This document shows, piece by piece, positions 7,835 to 16,017 of a stretch of DNA of 64,000 nt. Numbering within the stretch: the first letter of the stretch is position 1; each line of letters begins with the position of its first letter. This stretch comes from CAVEFW01 sp963643505. Lineage in GTDB: Bacteria; Actinomycetota; Coriobacteriia; Coriobacteriales; Eggerthellaceae. Location of the stretch: NCBI GenBank assembly GCA_963643505.1, contig CAVIKF010000001.1, positions 1 through 64,000 on the forward strand, written 5' to 3'. The translations under genes and the position numbers were made by a program. Below the pieces are notes generated by a model. It saw only the letters and a program-made list of their open reading frames with translations. It did no database searches and was not told the origin of the DNA.

Positions 7835-8758
7835 ATGAAGCTAGTGCCGAAGGATGTCGAGCGCTTCGAAAACATGATTGGTTGGCAATCACGTTTTTCT
7901 CGCTTTATTATACGTTGTTCGCATATTTGTCGTGAAACTCTTGGCGTTGACCTTACCCAAATTCGTCTTCTTGAGATTTGCGCCCACTACCCCCTGGAAA
8001 ACATTGGGTTTTATTGCGAAAAACTGTCCCTTCGTCCGAGCACGGTCTCAATGGCTCTTAAAGCTTTGGAGAAGAATAATTATGCCTTTCGCATACCTTC
8101 CTCCAATGATGCGCGTTCTGCGTGCGTTTGCATCACAGAGGCCGGCTATGGGCTTTTCACCCAAGCTAAGGAAACCTGTCGATTGGTTTCACAGGTTTTA
8201 GAAGACGACCTTGTGCCTGGTTCCTATGAAACCATCAAAGGCATGCTGGACAGCGACGGCCTCCATGGCTTTCTTGAAAAGGTGGTCAATACCCGTATTA
8301 TCGGGTTTGATAAAGCGTGTGAGGATTTGAATTTAGAGCTTAAAGGTGACGAGGGTTACCAACTTTATCGAGCGTCTTTGAGCCTTGAATGCATTGCAAA
8401 TCTGGTTTGTGTGCTCGGTCATGTTTGGACTGATTTTGGTTTGAATATGGCTTCTGGGCTTATTTTGGGCTATGTGTTCCTCAAAGAGGAGCGAAAGGTC
8501 GAACAGGTCGGCGCTTCGGAGTTGAGAGATGCGTTGTTGATGCAACCTGCTCAAATCAGCGCGAATATCTTGAAGCTTGAGAACGACGGTCTTATCATTC
8601 GGAGGCGGGGCTCCCAGGATAAGCGCACCACCATGGTCACGCTTACAAAGAAAGGCAGGAGACTCGCGCTGTCTTCCCTGGAGAAAAGCTACGAGAAACT
8701 CGAGGAACTCTCGGAAGGGCTTGCGGATATAGACCCCGCCCTTTGTTACAAAAATTAG
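7835..8758 (+). CDS. Regulator with two MarR-type winged-helix domains
   Basis: Predicted DNA-binding transcription factor. Ordinary MarR proteins are about 140-160 residues with one winged helix and act as dimers; this 307-residue chain carries two. The first spans about residues 15-130 (recognition region LRPSTVSMALKALEKN, wing NDARSACVCITEAG). The second spans about 170-300 (MQPAQISANILKLENDGL, wing RRGSQDKRTTMVTLTKKG). It may act as a monomeric pseudo-dimer. Ligand and targets are unknown. The coding sequence looks less GC-rich than its neighbours. The ATG start has a weak GGGGTG site. It is convergent with the acetyltransferase gene. Confidence 0.8.
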   Translation: MKLVPKDVERFENMIGWQSRFSRFIIRCSHICRETLGVDLTQIRLLEICAHYPLENIGFYCEKLSLRPSTVSMALKALEKNNYAFRIPSSNDARSACVCITEAGYGLFTQAKETCRLVSQVLEDDLVPGSYETIKGMLDSDGLHGFLEKVVNTRIIGFDKACEDLNLELKGDEGYQLYRASLSLECIANLVCVLGHVWTDFGLNMASGLILGYVFLKEERKVEQVGASELRDALLMQPAQISANILKLENDGLIIRRRGSQDKRTTMVTLTKKGRRLALSSLEKSYEKLEELSEGLADIDPALCYKN

Positions 8759-8876
8759 CTTTGTTTGTTGCAACGCTTTTTGCCGCAGCGGGCCGGGATC
8801 GCCGCTGGTCGACATGTTGCTTGGATGCGCACGCTTCCCTTGTCGATGCAATCCTTATAGCGGGTCGAGATTGGCG

Positions 8877-9341
8877 TTAGTCGACGTATCGTAGGATGTT
8901 TTCCTTGTTCAACATGAACTCGTAGGAGTTGAGATCTGTTCGCGGTGTCCATCCGATACGCTGCCAAAAGGCGTTGCCGCCCTCGTTGTCGTTGAACGCG
9001 ACGAGCATGGCCTTGCTGATTCCCTCCTCGACAAGCGCTGAAAGGCAAAATTTCACCATGGAGCGACCGAGCCCGTGCTTGCGATACTCGGGTTCGACGC
9101 AGACGTGGTAGAACGTCGCTTGACGTCCGTCGTGTCCGCAAAGAATGCTGCCGACAATCCTGTCGTTGTCAAGGGCTACCACGCTTGTCGTGGGGTTGCG
9201 CTCCAAGAAGCGTGCGATGTAGGGATAGGAATCGTCAAGAGAGCGCACGACAAAACCGGACATCCTCTCCCAAAGGGCGTGAACCTGTTCATAGTCTTCT
9301 TTCGCCATAGCGCGTAAAACAATGTTATTCGAGTCAGTCAT
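8877..9341 (-). CDS. GNAT-family N-acetyltransferase
   Basis: Acetyl-CoA-dependent acetyltransferase with unknown acceptor. The 154-residue chain has the GNAT order: beta-strand VGSILCG, acetyl-CoA loop VEPEYRKHGLGRSM (R/Q-x-x-G-x-G/A form) near residue 90, and the late NEGGNAFWQRIGW motif. It starts with ATG, with AAAGGGG eight bases upstream. It is a single gene, convergent with the MarR regulator and divergent from rimP. It could acetylate a small molecule or a protein; nothing nearby decides. Confidence 0.85.
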   Translation of the reverse strand: MTDSNNIVLRAMAKEDYEQVHALWERMSGFVVRSLDDSYPYIARFLERNPTTSVVALDNDRIVGSILCGHDGRQATFYHVCVEPEYRKHGLGRSMVKFCLSALVEEGISKAMLVAFNDNEGGNAFWQRIGWTPRTDLNSYEFMLNKENILRYVD

Positions 9342-9510
9342 ATGAACCCCTTTTTAAATCGCGTGTTTTTTTGTGGTACAACGTGGTCAAGACGGGGGAG
9401 AGCTGCCTGGTTGAATCGCTCCCAGAATTTTGTGCTAGCCAAAGCGGCTATCTCATGATATAAGTATACATTAACGTGCTTAGGTGCGTGAAAATACTTT
9501 CGACGTTGTG

Positions 9511-9540
9511 GAAAGTGGGCAGTGCCCGCTTTCTTTTGTT
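9511..9540 (+). terminator. Terminator-like hairpin in the rimP leader
   Basis: GAAAGTGGGC at 9511-9520 pairs with GCCCGCTTTC at 9524-9533 (one G-U) around a 3-nt loop, followed by TTTTGTT. No forward gene lies upstream for about 750 bp, so it sits inside the operon's own leader, 29 nt before the start of rimP. Similar GTGGG/CCCAC hairpins precede rimP in many Gram-positives, suggesting attenuation of the operon. Confidence 0.7.
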
Positions 9541-9568
9541 ATAGGGCTGATTTGAAACAGGAGGACAT

Positions 9569-10039
9569 GTGCTGACCGCAAGCGAACAAAAGCTTTTGGA
9601 TGCTCTTGAGCCCCGTTCGGTTCAGGAAGGCGTCGAGGTTATCACTGTAGAGGTCGTCGGATCGAAAAAGTCTCCCACGATTCGCGTCTATATTGACGCA
9701 GAGGGAGGCATAAGTTTTGATGAGCTCGCAAAGGCCCAAGTTTGGGTTAACGAGATCATGGATGCTATCGATCCCTTCCCAGGCGCGTATGTGCTTGAGG
9801 TTTCTTCTCCCGGCATCGATCGCCCCTTGAGGACCCCTGCGCATTTCAATGCGTTTGCGGGAAAAACCGCAACCGTGAAAACGGCAGGCAAGATCGAGGG
9901 CTCGAGCAACTTCACGGGCACCATCGTAAGAGCCGATGAGCTCGTTGTTGTTCTTGAATGCGAAAGCGGAGAAGTTGAGATTCCGATGGAGAAGATCAAG
10001 CGTGCCCGTTTGAAAGGTGAGATCAACTTTAAGCGCTGA
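9569..10039 (+). CDS. rimP: Ribosome maturation factor
   Basis: Helps mature the 30S subunit. The 156-residue protein has the two RimP parts: an N-terminal alpha/beta domain with VEVITVEVVGSKKSPTIRVYID and ISFDELAKAQ, and a C-terminal SH3-like barrel after the conserved LEVSSPGIDRPL near residue 77. The start is GTG with AGGAGG four bases upstream; the overlapping ATG at 9567 is out of frame. First gene of the rimP-nusA-ylxR-infB-rbfA-nrnA-truB-ribF run, preceded by the hairpin at 9511-9540. Confidence 0.93.
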   Translation: MLTASEQKLLDALEPRSVQEGVEVITVEVVGSKKSPTIRVYIDAEGGISFDELAKAQVWVNEIMDAIDPFPGAYVLEVSSPGIDRPLRTPAHFNAFAGKTATVKTAGKIEGSSNFTGTIVRADELVVVLECESGEVEIPMEKIKRARLKGEINFKR

Positions 10040-10143
10040 TCGTTGGAGGTTTGTCCTGTTGCATGCAGGAAGAGTAGTGGTAAAGAGGGAGTTTTCCCGT
10101 GTGAGTCCAGGTGATTTGCGTCTGGCAAAGGAAAGGAAGCGTT

Positions 10144-11367
10144 GTGGCAAGTTCTGAACTTATCGAGGCCCTGCAGGCCTTGGCCCATGAGCGTAAGATT
10201 GACGAGTTCTATCTCATCGAGCGCCTTGAGGCGTCTTTGGCTAAGAGCTATCAGCATATTTTGGATTTGGAGTGGGACGCGCGCGTCATCATCGACCGTC
10301 AAACGGGCAAGATCTATGTGTACGAGCTCGTTCCTGTGGGGGAGCCCGATGAGGAGACTGGCGAGTACTCCGAGTTCGAGGAGCGCGACGTCACGCCCGA
10401 CAACGTAAGTCGCATCGCAGCACAACAAGCAAAGAGCGTCATCAGCAGCCTTGTGCGTGAGGCAGGCCGCCAATCCATCTACCGCGAGTTTGCAGATCGC
10501 GTTGGCGACCTTGTCACGGGCACTGTCTTGCAAGGAACTCCCGAATTCACCATCATCAAGATTCGTGACGGTGTTGAGGCCGAGCTTCCCCACTATGACA
10601 TCAAACGTAGCCCTGGTGAGCGAAACGAGCGTCCCTCCAACGAGCGCTATCGCCACAACCAGCGTCTCCATGTTATTATCATCGGTGTCCGAGACCCGCT
10701 CAACGACGCGACTTCGCAAGGCGGTAAGGGCAAAAGCGATATGGGCCGCCCGTCCATCATCGTCTCTCGTACCCACCCGGATCTGATTCGCCGACTCTTT
10801 GAGATGGAAGTCCCGGAGATCTATGACGGCCTTGTCGAAATCAAGTCCATTGCTCGTGAGCCTGGTGTGCGCTCCAAGGTTGCCGTCTCTTCGAGAGAGT
10901 CGAACCTCGATCCCGTTGGAGCCTGCGTCGGACCTCGTGGTAGCCGTGTCCGCAACGTCGTCGAGGAGCTCCGCAACGAGCGCGTCGACGTGATCCAATG
11001 GAGCGACGATCCTGCGAAGTATGTTGCAAACGCCTTGTCTCCGGCGAAGGTCTCCCAAGTCATCGTCGACGAGGACAACCATTACGCAACGGTTGTCGTG
11101 CCGGATGACCAGCTTTCCCTCGCCATCGGCAAGGAAGGCCAAAATGCCCGTCTTGCCGCCCGTCTGACCGGTTGGCACATTGACATCAAGTCGTCCAACT
11201 TCGGTGGTGAGCCCCTGCTCATCGATGAGGCTGACGACGAGGAAGGCGAGATCGAAGACGGTTTGGTTATTTGCGCGTACGAGAACGAGGAAGGCATCCG
11301 TTGCCGCAACCACGCCCGTCCGGGCTCAAGGTTTTGCGGCGTGCATGCTGCCCAGGATGAGAACTAG
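10144..11367 (+). CDS. nusA: Transcription termination/antitermination factor with a zinc-like tail
   Basis: Binds RNA polymerase and nascent RNA, modulating pausing, termination and antitermination. Domains in order: the N-terminal RNAP-binding domain (1-115), S1 (about 120-190, with a hydrophilic insert rich in R, E and N), KH1 (VGACVGPRGSRV near 260) and KH2 (LSLAIGKEGQNARLA near 325). The GTG start has AAAGGA six bases upstream. After an acidic stretch the protein ends in a short Cys/His module with spacing C-x9-C-x10-C-x2-H instead of the acidic repeats found in enterobacterial NusA (see findings). Length 407. Confidence 0.96.
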   Translation: MASSELIEALQALAHERKIDEFYLIERLEASLAKSYQHILDLEWDARVIIDRQTGKIYVYELVPVGEPDEETGEYSEFEERDVTPDNVSRIAAQQAKSVISSLVREAGRQSIYREFADRVGDLVTGTVLQGTPEFTIIKIRDGVEAELPHYDIKRSPGERNERPSNERYRHNQRLHVIIIGVRDPLNDATSQGGKGKSDMGRPSIIVSRTHPDLIRRLFEMEVPEIYDGLVEIKSIAREPGVRSKVAVSSRESNLDPVGACVGPRGSRVRNVVEELRNERVDVIQWSDDPAKYVANALSPAKVSQVIVDEDNHYATVVVPDDQLSLAIGKEGQNARLAARLTGWHIDIKSSNFGGEPLLIDEADDEEGEIEDGLVICAYENEEGIRCRNHARPGSRFCGVHAAQDEN

Positions 11368-11405
11368 CGTTTAGGCGGGCGAGTTAGAACGGCAGGAATT
11401 GCACT

Positions 11406-11696
11406 ATGCGGCAAACGAAGGAAAGAAAGAACGTACGAACCTGCGTTGCGTGTGGCGAGAGTGAGTGCAAGAACGTGTTGCATCGCATTGTACGCAACGC
11501 TGACGGTTCGGTCTCTTTTGACCCGACCGGTCATGCGGCTGGTCGCGGTGCTTACGTGTGCGGCAAGTCTTGCCTTGCCTCTGCTCGCAAGACTGACAAG
11601 TTGAGCCGTGTGCTTCGGTGCAAGGTGAGCGATATGGATTACGAGCAGATTGCGAGCGGCCTCGCAAAGGTCGTCGCAGCGAGCCCGATGGAATAG
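11406..11696 (+). CDS. ylxR: YlxR-family RNA-binding protein
   Basis: Small protein of the DUF448/YlxR family, nucleic-acid-binding, placed as usual between nusA and infB. It has the family signature RTCVACGES near the N terminus and GRGAYVCGKSCL near residue 47-58, with positively charged surroundings. At 96 residues it is typical. Its TAG overlaps the ribosome site of infB, implying translational coupling. Its exact role is not settled. Confidence 0.93.
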   Translation: MRQTKERKNVRTCVACGESECKNVLHRIVRNADGSVSFDPTGHAAGRGAYVCGKSCLASARKTDKLSRVLRCKVSDMDYEQIASGLAKVVAASPME

Positions 11697-11705
11697 GAGT
11701 GGTAT

Positions 11706-14489
11706 ATGGCTGGAATGCGTGTACATGAGTTAGCCAAGGAATACGGCTTGTCCAGCAAGGAGATGCTTGACAAGCTTGCTGAACTAAAGATTCCTGCTAA
11801 AACCCATGCAAGTATGCTTGCTGGTGCCTATGTGGATAAGATTCGTGCAGCTATGGGTCCTGCGACATCTGATGGAGCGGATGCTACCGATGTTGTTGTC
11901 GTGGATGAGACCAAGAAGGCAGAGGAGGAACGTCAACGCGCTGAGCAGGCTGAACGTCGTGCTGCAGTCGAGGCGGAACGTGCGGCTCGTGAGGCGGAGC
12001 GCGCAAAACGCAGCCAAGATGTTGCCGTTCCCGCAAAGGAGGAGAAGGTCGTCAAACCCGCTCCCAAGAAAAAGTCAATCTTTGAGAGCCTAAACGAACA
12101 AATCGAGGCGGAGCAAGAGCGTCAACGCGTCGAGCAGGCTGAGCGTGAGGCTCGCGCAAAGGCTGAAGCGATTGCCCGTGAGGTAGCCAAGAAACAAGCG
12201 GTCGAGGCAAGTCTTCGTGAGCGTGGCAACAAGCAGCAGGCGCATGGTGACCATACCGAGCAGCATAAGCCCAAGCCGGTCACAGTGCCGACGAAACCCG
12301 CGAAGTCGAACTTCTCGAGCTTGCTTTCCCAAATAGAATCCGAGAAACAGCGCATGGATGCTGCCAAGGAGCAGAAAAAGGCTGCCAAGAACAACCAAAA
12401 CAAGCGTGATAACGCCGCTCGCCAGGACCGTAACGCTCAAGGCCAAAATCAGGGCAAGAAGGGCCGCAACAAGAAGAGTCCGAACAATTATGAGCCCGAT
12501 GTGCCGGAGCTTGCCTCCAGGGAGGAGAGCGGGGAAGACCGCTATGCCCAAATGGCCGTACAGGCCGAGAAGCTCCAACGCGACAAGGTTCTCGCCGAGG
12601 CACGTGCAGCGGTCGCCGCAGCAAGCGCGAACGAGAATGAGGGCCGTCGCAAAAGCCGCAAGAAGAAACGCGAGGCCGAGAAGCGCGAGAAGCTTGTTGC
12701 CCAGGCTGAGGAGCGCGGTATCGACGCCGCTTTGCTGCTTGATGATTCTGTCGTCGAGATTCCGCAAGGTGCGACGGTCGCCAAGTTTGCGGAGCTACTC
12801 AAAGTCGCTCCGAACGACGTCATCAAGAGATTGTTCCTTCTCGGCCAGATGATGACTTTGACCCAATCCATGACCGATGACATGATCGAACTCATTGCGG
12901 ACGACATGGGTCGCAAGGTGCGCGTCGTCTCTCCTGAAGAGGAGTTCGCCGTTGTGTACCATGATAATGAGGACGACCTGAAGCATCGTCCGCCTGTTGT
13001 TACCGTCATGGGCCATGTTGACCATGGCAAGACCTCTCTGCTCGACGCTATCCGTGATACGGGCGTTGCAGCGGGCGAGGCAGGCGGCATCACTCAACAT
13101 ATCGGTGCATCGGTCGTCAACATTAATGGAAACCAAATCACCTTTATCGACACCCCTGGTCACGAGGCATTTACTGCGATGCGTGCCCGCGGTGCGCAAG
13201 TCACGGACGTCATCGTGCTGGTCGTTGCCGCTGATGACGGCGTCATGCCCCAAACCATTGAGGCAATCAACCACGCCAAGGCCGCCAAGGTTCCTATCGT
13301 TGTCGCCGTCAACAAGATCGACAAGGACGGTGCCAATCCCGACCGCGTTCGCCAAATGCTTACCGAGTACGGCGTCGTGCCCGAGGAGTGGGGCGGACAA
13401 AACATGTTTGTCAACGTCTCTGCCAAAAAGAAGATCGGTATCGACGAGCTTCTTGAGACCATCATCCTCCAGGCCGAGGTCCTTGAGCTCAAGGCAAACC
13501 CTGACGCGCTTGCAAGCGGTTTTGTCATCGAGGCAAACCTTGACAAGGGACGAGGACCTGTTGCCACCGTCCTGGTCGACCGCGGTACTCTCCATCCTGG
13601 TGACACCGTTGTCGCCGGTACGAGCTGGGGTCGTGTCCGCGCCCTTTTGGACCCTCGTGGAAAGAACGTCAAGCAAGCGGTGCCAGCAGACCCAGTCGAG
13701 ATTCTCGGCTTGAACTCCGTCCCCACTGCAGGTGACGAGTTCCGCGTCTTCGAAGATGAGCGCGATGCCCGCAAGCTCGCGGAGGAACGTGCGCTTCGTG
13801 CACGCCTTGCCGCCCAGGAGGCAAAGAGCCATATGAGCCTCGACGATTTGTTCAACCGTATTGAGGAAGGCAAGCAAACCGACCTCAACCTCATCGTTAA
13901 GGCTGACGTGCAGGGCTCCATCGAGGCGCTTCGCGGCGCTTTCGAGAAGATGGACCAATCCGAGGTCCGTATCAACATCGTCCACGCCGCGGTCGGTGGA
14001 ATCACCGAGACCGACGTCACGCTTGCCGCAGCCTCCGATGCCATCATCATCGGTTTCAATGTCCGTCCCACTGGTAAGTCCAAGCAACAAGCTGAGAAGG
14101 AACGTGTCGATATCCGTATGTATCGTGTCATCTACGAGGCGATTGAGGAGATCAACCAGGCCCGTGTCGGCCTTTTGAGCCCCGAGATCATCGAGCAGGA
14201 TACGGGCATTGCTGAGATTCGAGAGACTTTCAAGGTTCCCAAGGTCGGAACTATTGCCGGTTGCTATGTCACCGAGGGCGAGATCTCACGTGACGACCGT
14301 GTCCGCATTGTTCGTGAGGGTACGGTCATCTTTGAGGGCGTCATCGAGTCTTTGCGCCGCTTCAAAGACGATGTGAAATCCGTCAAGCAATCCTACGAGT
14401 GCGGTATCGGCATCAAGGGTTACCAAGACGTCAAGATCGGCGACACGATCGAAGGATTCAAGACGGTCGAGGTCGAGCGCACGGAGTAA
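11706..14489 (+). CDS. infB: Translation initiation factor IF-2
   Basis: GTPase that places initiator fMet-tRNA on the 30S subunit and promotes subunit joining. The N-terminal IF2N motif (MRVHELAKEYGLSSKEML) is followed by about 300 residues of Lys/Glu/Ala/Arg-rich, largely helical linker and a second IF2N-like stretch near 345-395. The GTPase domain begins near 430 with GHVDHGKTSLLD (G1), DTPGHEAF (G3) and NKIDK (G4). Domains II-IV follow, ending GDTIEGFKTVEVERT. Length 927. The ATG start uses GGAG overlapping the ylxR stop. Confidence 0.97.
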   Translation: MAGMRVHELAKEYGLSSKEMLDKLAELKIPAKTHASMLAGAYVDKIRAAMGPATSDGADATDVVVVDETKKAEEERQRAEQAERRAAVEAERAAREAERAKRSQDVAVPAKEEKVVKPAPKKKSIFESLNEQIEAEQERQRVEQAEREARAKAEAIAREVAKKQAVEASLRERGNKQQAHGDHTEQHKPKPVTVPTKPAKSNFSSLLSQIESEKQRMDAAKEQKKAAKNNQNKRDNAARQDRNAQGQNQGKKGRNKKSPNNYEPDVPELASREESGEDRYAQMAVQAEKLQRDKVLAEARAAVAAASANENEGRRKSRKKKREAEKREKLVAQAEERGIDAALLLDDSVVEIPQGATVAKFAELLKVAPNDVIKRLFLLGQMMTLTQSMTDDMIELIADDMGRKVRVVSPEEEFAVVYHDNEDDLKHRPPVVTVMGHVDHGKTSLLDAIRDTGVAAGEAGGITQHIGASVVNINGNQITFIDTPGHEAFTAMRARGAQVTDVIVLVVAADDGVMPQTIEAINHAKAAKVPIVVAVNKIDKDGANPDRVRQMLTEYGVVPEEWGGQNMFVNVSAKKKIGIDELLETIILQAEVLELKANPDALASGFVIEANLDKGRGPVATVLVDRGTLHPGDTVVAGTSWGRVRALLDPRGKNVKQAVPADPVEILGLNSVPTAGDEFRVFEDERDARKLAEERALRARLAAQEAKSHMSLDDLFNRIEEGKQTDLNLIVKADVQGSIEALRGAFEKMDQSEVRINIVHAAVGGITETDVTLAAASDAIIIGFNVRPTGKSKQQAEKERVDIRMYRVIYEAIEEINQARVGLLSPEIIEQDTGIAEIRETFKVPKVGTIAGCYVTEGEISRDDRVRIVREGTVIFEGVIESLRRFKDDVKSVKQSYECGIGIKGYQDVKIGDTIEGFKTVEVERTE

Positions 14490-14535
14490 TCTCGAGCGCG
14501 CAAGTTGACCGGCGGCCAATTTAGCCAAACAAAGC

Positions 14536-14564
14536 GCCTGCGGTTGCCTTTGTGCGCCGCAGGC
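14536..14564 (+). other. Hairpin between infB and rbfA
   Basis: GCCTGCGG at 14536-14543 pairs with CCGCAGGC at 14557-14564, followed by ATTTTC and 11 nt later the rbfA ribosome site GGAGGAGG. It may be a partial terminator or an RNA-processing or stability element inside the operon. Confidence 0.5.
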
Positions 14565-14588
14565 ATTTTCGATATGGAGGAGGTACCT

Positions 14589-14990
14589 ATGAAACAAGGT
14601 TCTTCTAACAGACGGGTGAACGCTCAGGCCCAAGAGGTTATCGCCTCTATCCTGTTGTTCGAGATCTCGGACCCTCGTCTATCCCTGGTGACCATCACCG
14701 GGTGTGAAGTTTCCTACGATCGTTCAGCGTGTAATGTTTTTTACTCGGCACCGCGCGGGGAGTACGAGTCCGTCGAGACTGCATTCAAGAAGGCAAATGG
14801 GCGTATACGCTCTTTGATGGCACGAAAGTTGTCATGGCGTGTGGCACCCGAGCTGCGTTTCATCCTCGACACGACGGTTGACGAGGCTGAGCGAATCGGA
14901 CGCGCGCTGCAATTTGAGTCAGGTCGTGAGCCCTCAGCGGCACTCAACGAGTCAAACTACAAGATGTACGACGATCGTGACGAGGAATAG
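14589..14990 (+). CDS. rbfA: 30S ribosome-binding factor A
   Basis: KH-fold factor that assists late 16S processing and 30S maturation. The 133-residue chain shows the RbfA pattern: RRVNAQAQEVIASILLFEISDPRL at the N terminus (start of the pattern), the beta-strand pair ending YYSAP-like FYSAPRG, and LSWRVAPELRFILDTTVDEAERI near 85-108 (excerpted here in meaning, with R-x-x-P-x-L-x-F as the key core). The ATG at 14589 has the GGAGGAGG site five bases upstream; longer in-frame starts lack one. The stop is two bases from nrnA. Confidence 0.94.
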   Translation: MKQGSSNRRVNAQAQEVIASILLFEISDPRLSLVTITGCEVSYDRSACNVFYSAPRGEYESVETAFKKANGRIRSLMARKLSWRVAPELRFILDTTVDEAERIGRALQFESGREPSAALNESNYKMYDDRDEE

Positions 14991-14992
14991 CC

Positions 14993-15997
14993 ATGGCGAC
15001 CACCCCTCAGACAAACACAACGCTTGAAGAGATTGCGTTGGCGCTCAAAGATGCTGACGATATCGTTATCGGAGGACATATCTCCCCTGATGGGGATTGC
15101 CTCGGCAGCCAACTCGGCCTTGCGTGCGCATTGCGCCAACTTGGCAAAAACGTAACCTGCACTCTCGCATCTGAAGCCCCGCTCGATCCCGGTCTTCTAT
15201 TCTTGCCGGGTGCTTGTGAGATGGTGTATGCGGGTCTGCCGCAACGTAGGCCTAAGACCTTTGTTGCGGTGGACGTGCCCACAAGGGATCGCCTTGGTGA
15301 GGCACAATGGAAGCTTCACGAGAAAGCTTCTCTCACTGTCACGATCGATCATCATGCGGTGGATTCCCGTATGGCTGCCCTGTCCTACACCGATCCTGAT
15401 GCGGCTAGTTGCTCAATGCTTGTCTGGGAGGTCGCGAAGCTTCTCGGAGTAACGCTTGAGGGAGATGTTGCCACCTGCGTCTATACGGGCCTGATGACTG
15501 ACACGGGCAGCTTTCGCAACCAAAACGCCGATACACGAGCATTCATGGCCGCTGCCGAGATGGTGGCGGCGGGTGCAGATGCCGGCAACATCGCCTCGAA
15601 CGTGTTCCAAAGCAGGACGATTGCGTCTTTGCGCCTTGAGGCAAGAGTGGTCGAACGTATGCGTTTTGCAGCAAACGGCGAATTCCTTATCTCCTACCTC
15701 ACATTGAAGGATTTCGAGGAAACAGGTGCGATGATGGCTGACGCTGAACAATCGGTCACGTTGCTGCGCTCTTTGGCGGGCGTGCGCGTCGCATGCATGC
15801 TCAAAGAGGTTGAAGGTGCAAAGGGGGTCTTCATCAAAGGGAGCTTCAGGGCTAAGGACGATACCGATGTTCGCGAGATCGCGAGTCGCCATTACGGCGG
15901 CGGGCATCGTGCTGCTGCCGGATTCAAGATGTTTTGCCCCATGGACCACGCCATCGAGCAACTTATCCGCGAGTTCGAAGAGTTGTTGGGTGCTTAA
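14993..15997 (+). CDS. nrnA: DHH-family phosphoesterase, NrnA type
   Basis: Predicted nanoRNase/pAp phosphatase that degrades very short RNAs and 3'-phosphoadenosine 5'-phosphate. The DHH domain shows GGHISPDGDCLGS (near residue 27-39), AVDVP, TIDHHAVD (the DHH motif near 118) and GLMTDTGSFR. The C-terminal DHHA1 domain ends with RHYGGGHRAAAGF. Length 334. The ATG overlaps the end of rbfA (stop TAG, then CCATGG) with GAGGAAT as ribosome site. Its position between rbfA and truB is the one often seen in Gram-positives. Confidence 0.9.
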   Translation: MATTPQTNTTLEEIALALKDADDIVIGGHISPDGDCLGSQLGLACALRQLGKNVTCTLASEAPLDPGLLFLPGACEMVYAGLPQRRPKTFVAVDVPTRDRLGEAQWKLHEKASLTVTIDHHAVDSRMAALSYTDPDAASCSMLVWEVAKLLGVTLEGDVATCVYTGLMTDTGSFRNQNADTRAFMAAAEMVAAGADAGNIASNVFQSRTIASLRLEARVVERMRFAANGEFLISYLTLKDFEETGAMMADAEQSVTLLRSLAGVRVACMLKEVEGAKGVFIKGSFRAKDDTDVREIASRHYGGGHRAAAGFKMFCPMDHAIEQLIREFEELLGA

Positions 15998-16017
15998 ATC
16001 ATGGCAGGCGATTAACC

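Noticed and set aside
9688..11313. 541-residue open frame on the minus strand
   Set aside because: It is the antisense shadow of rimP and nusA, whose family motifs and ribosome sites are clear.
12795..14090. 431-residue minus-strand open frame
   Set aside because: Shadow of infB; no family motif, and infB is unmistakable.
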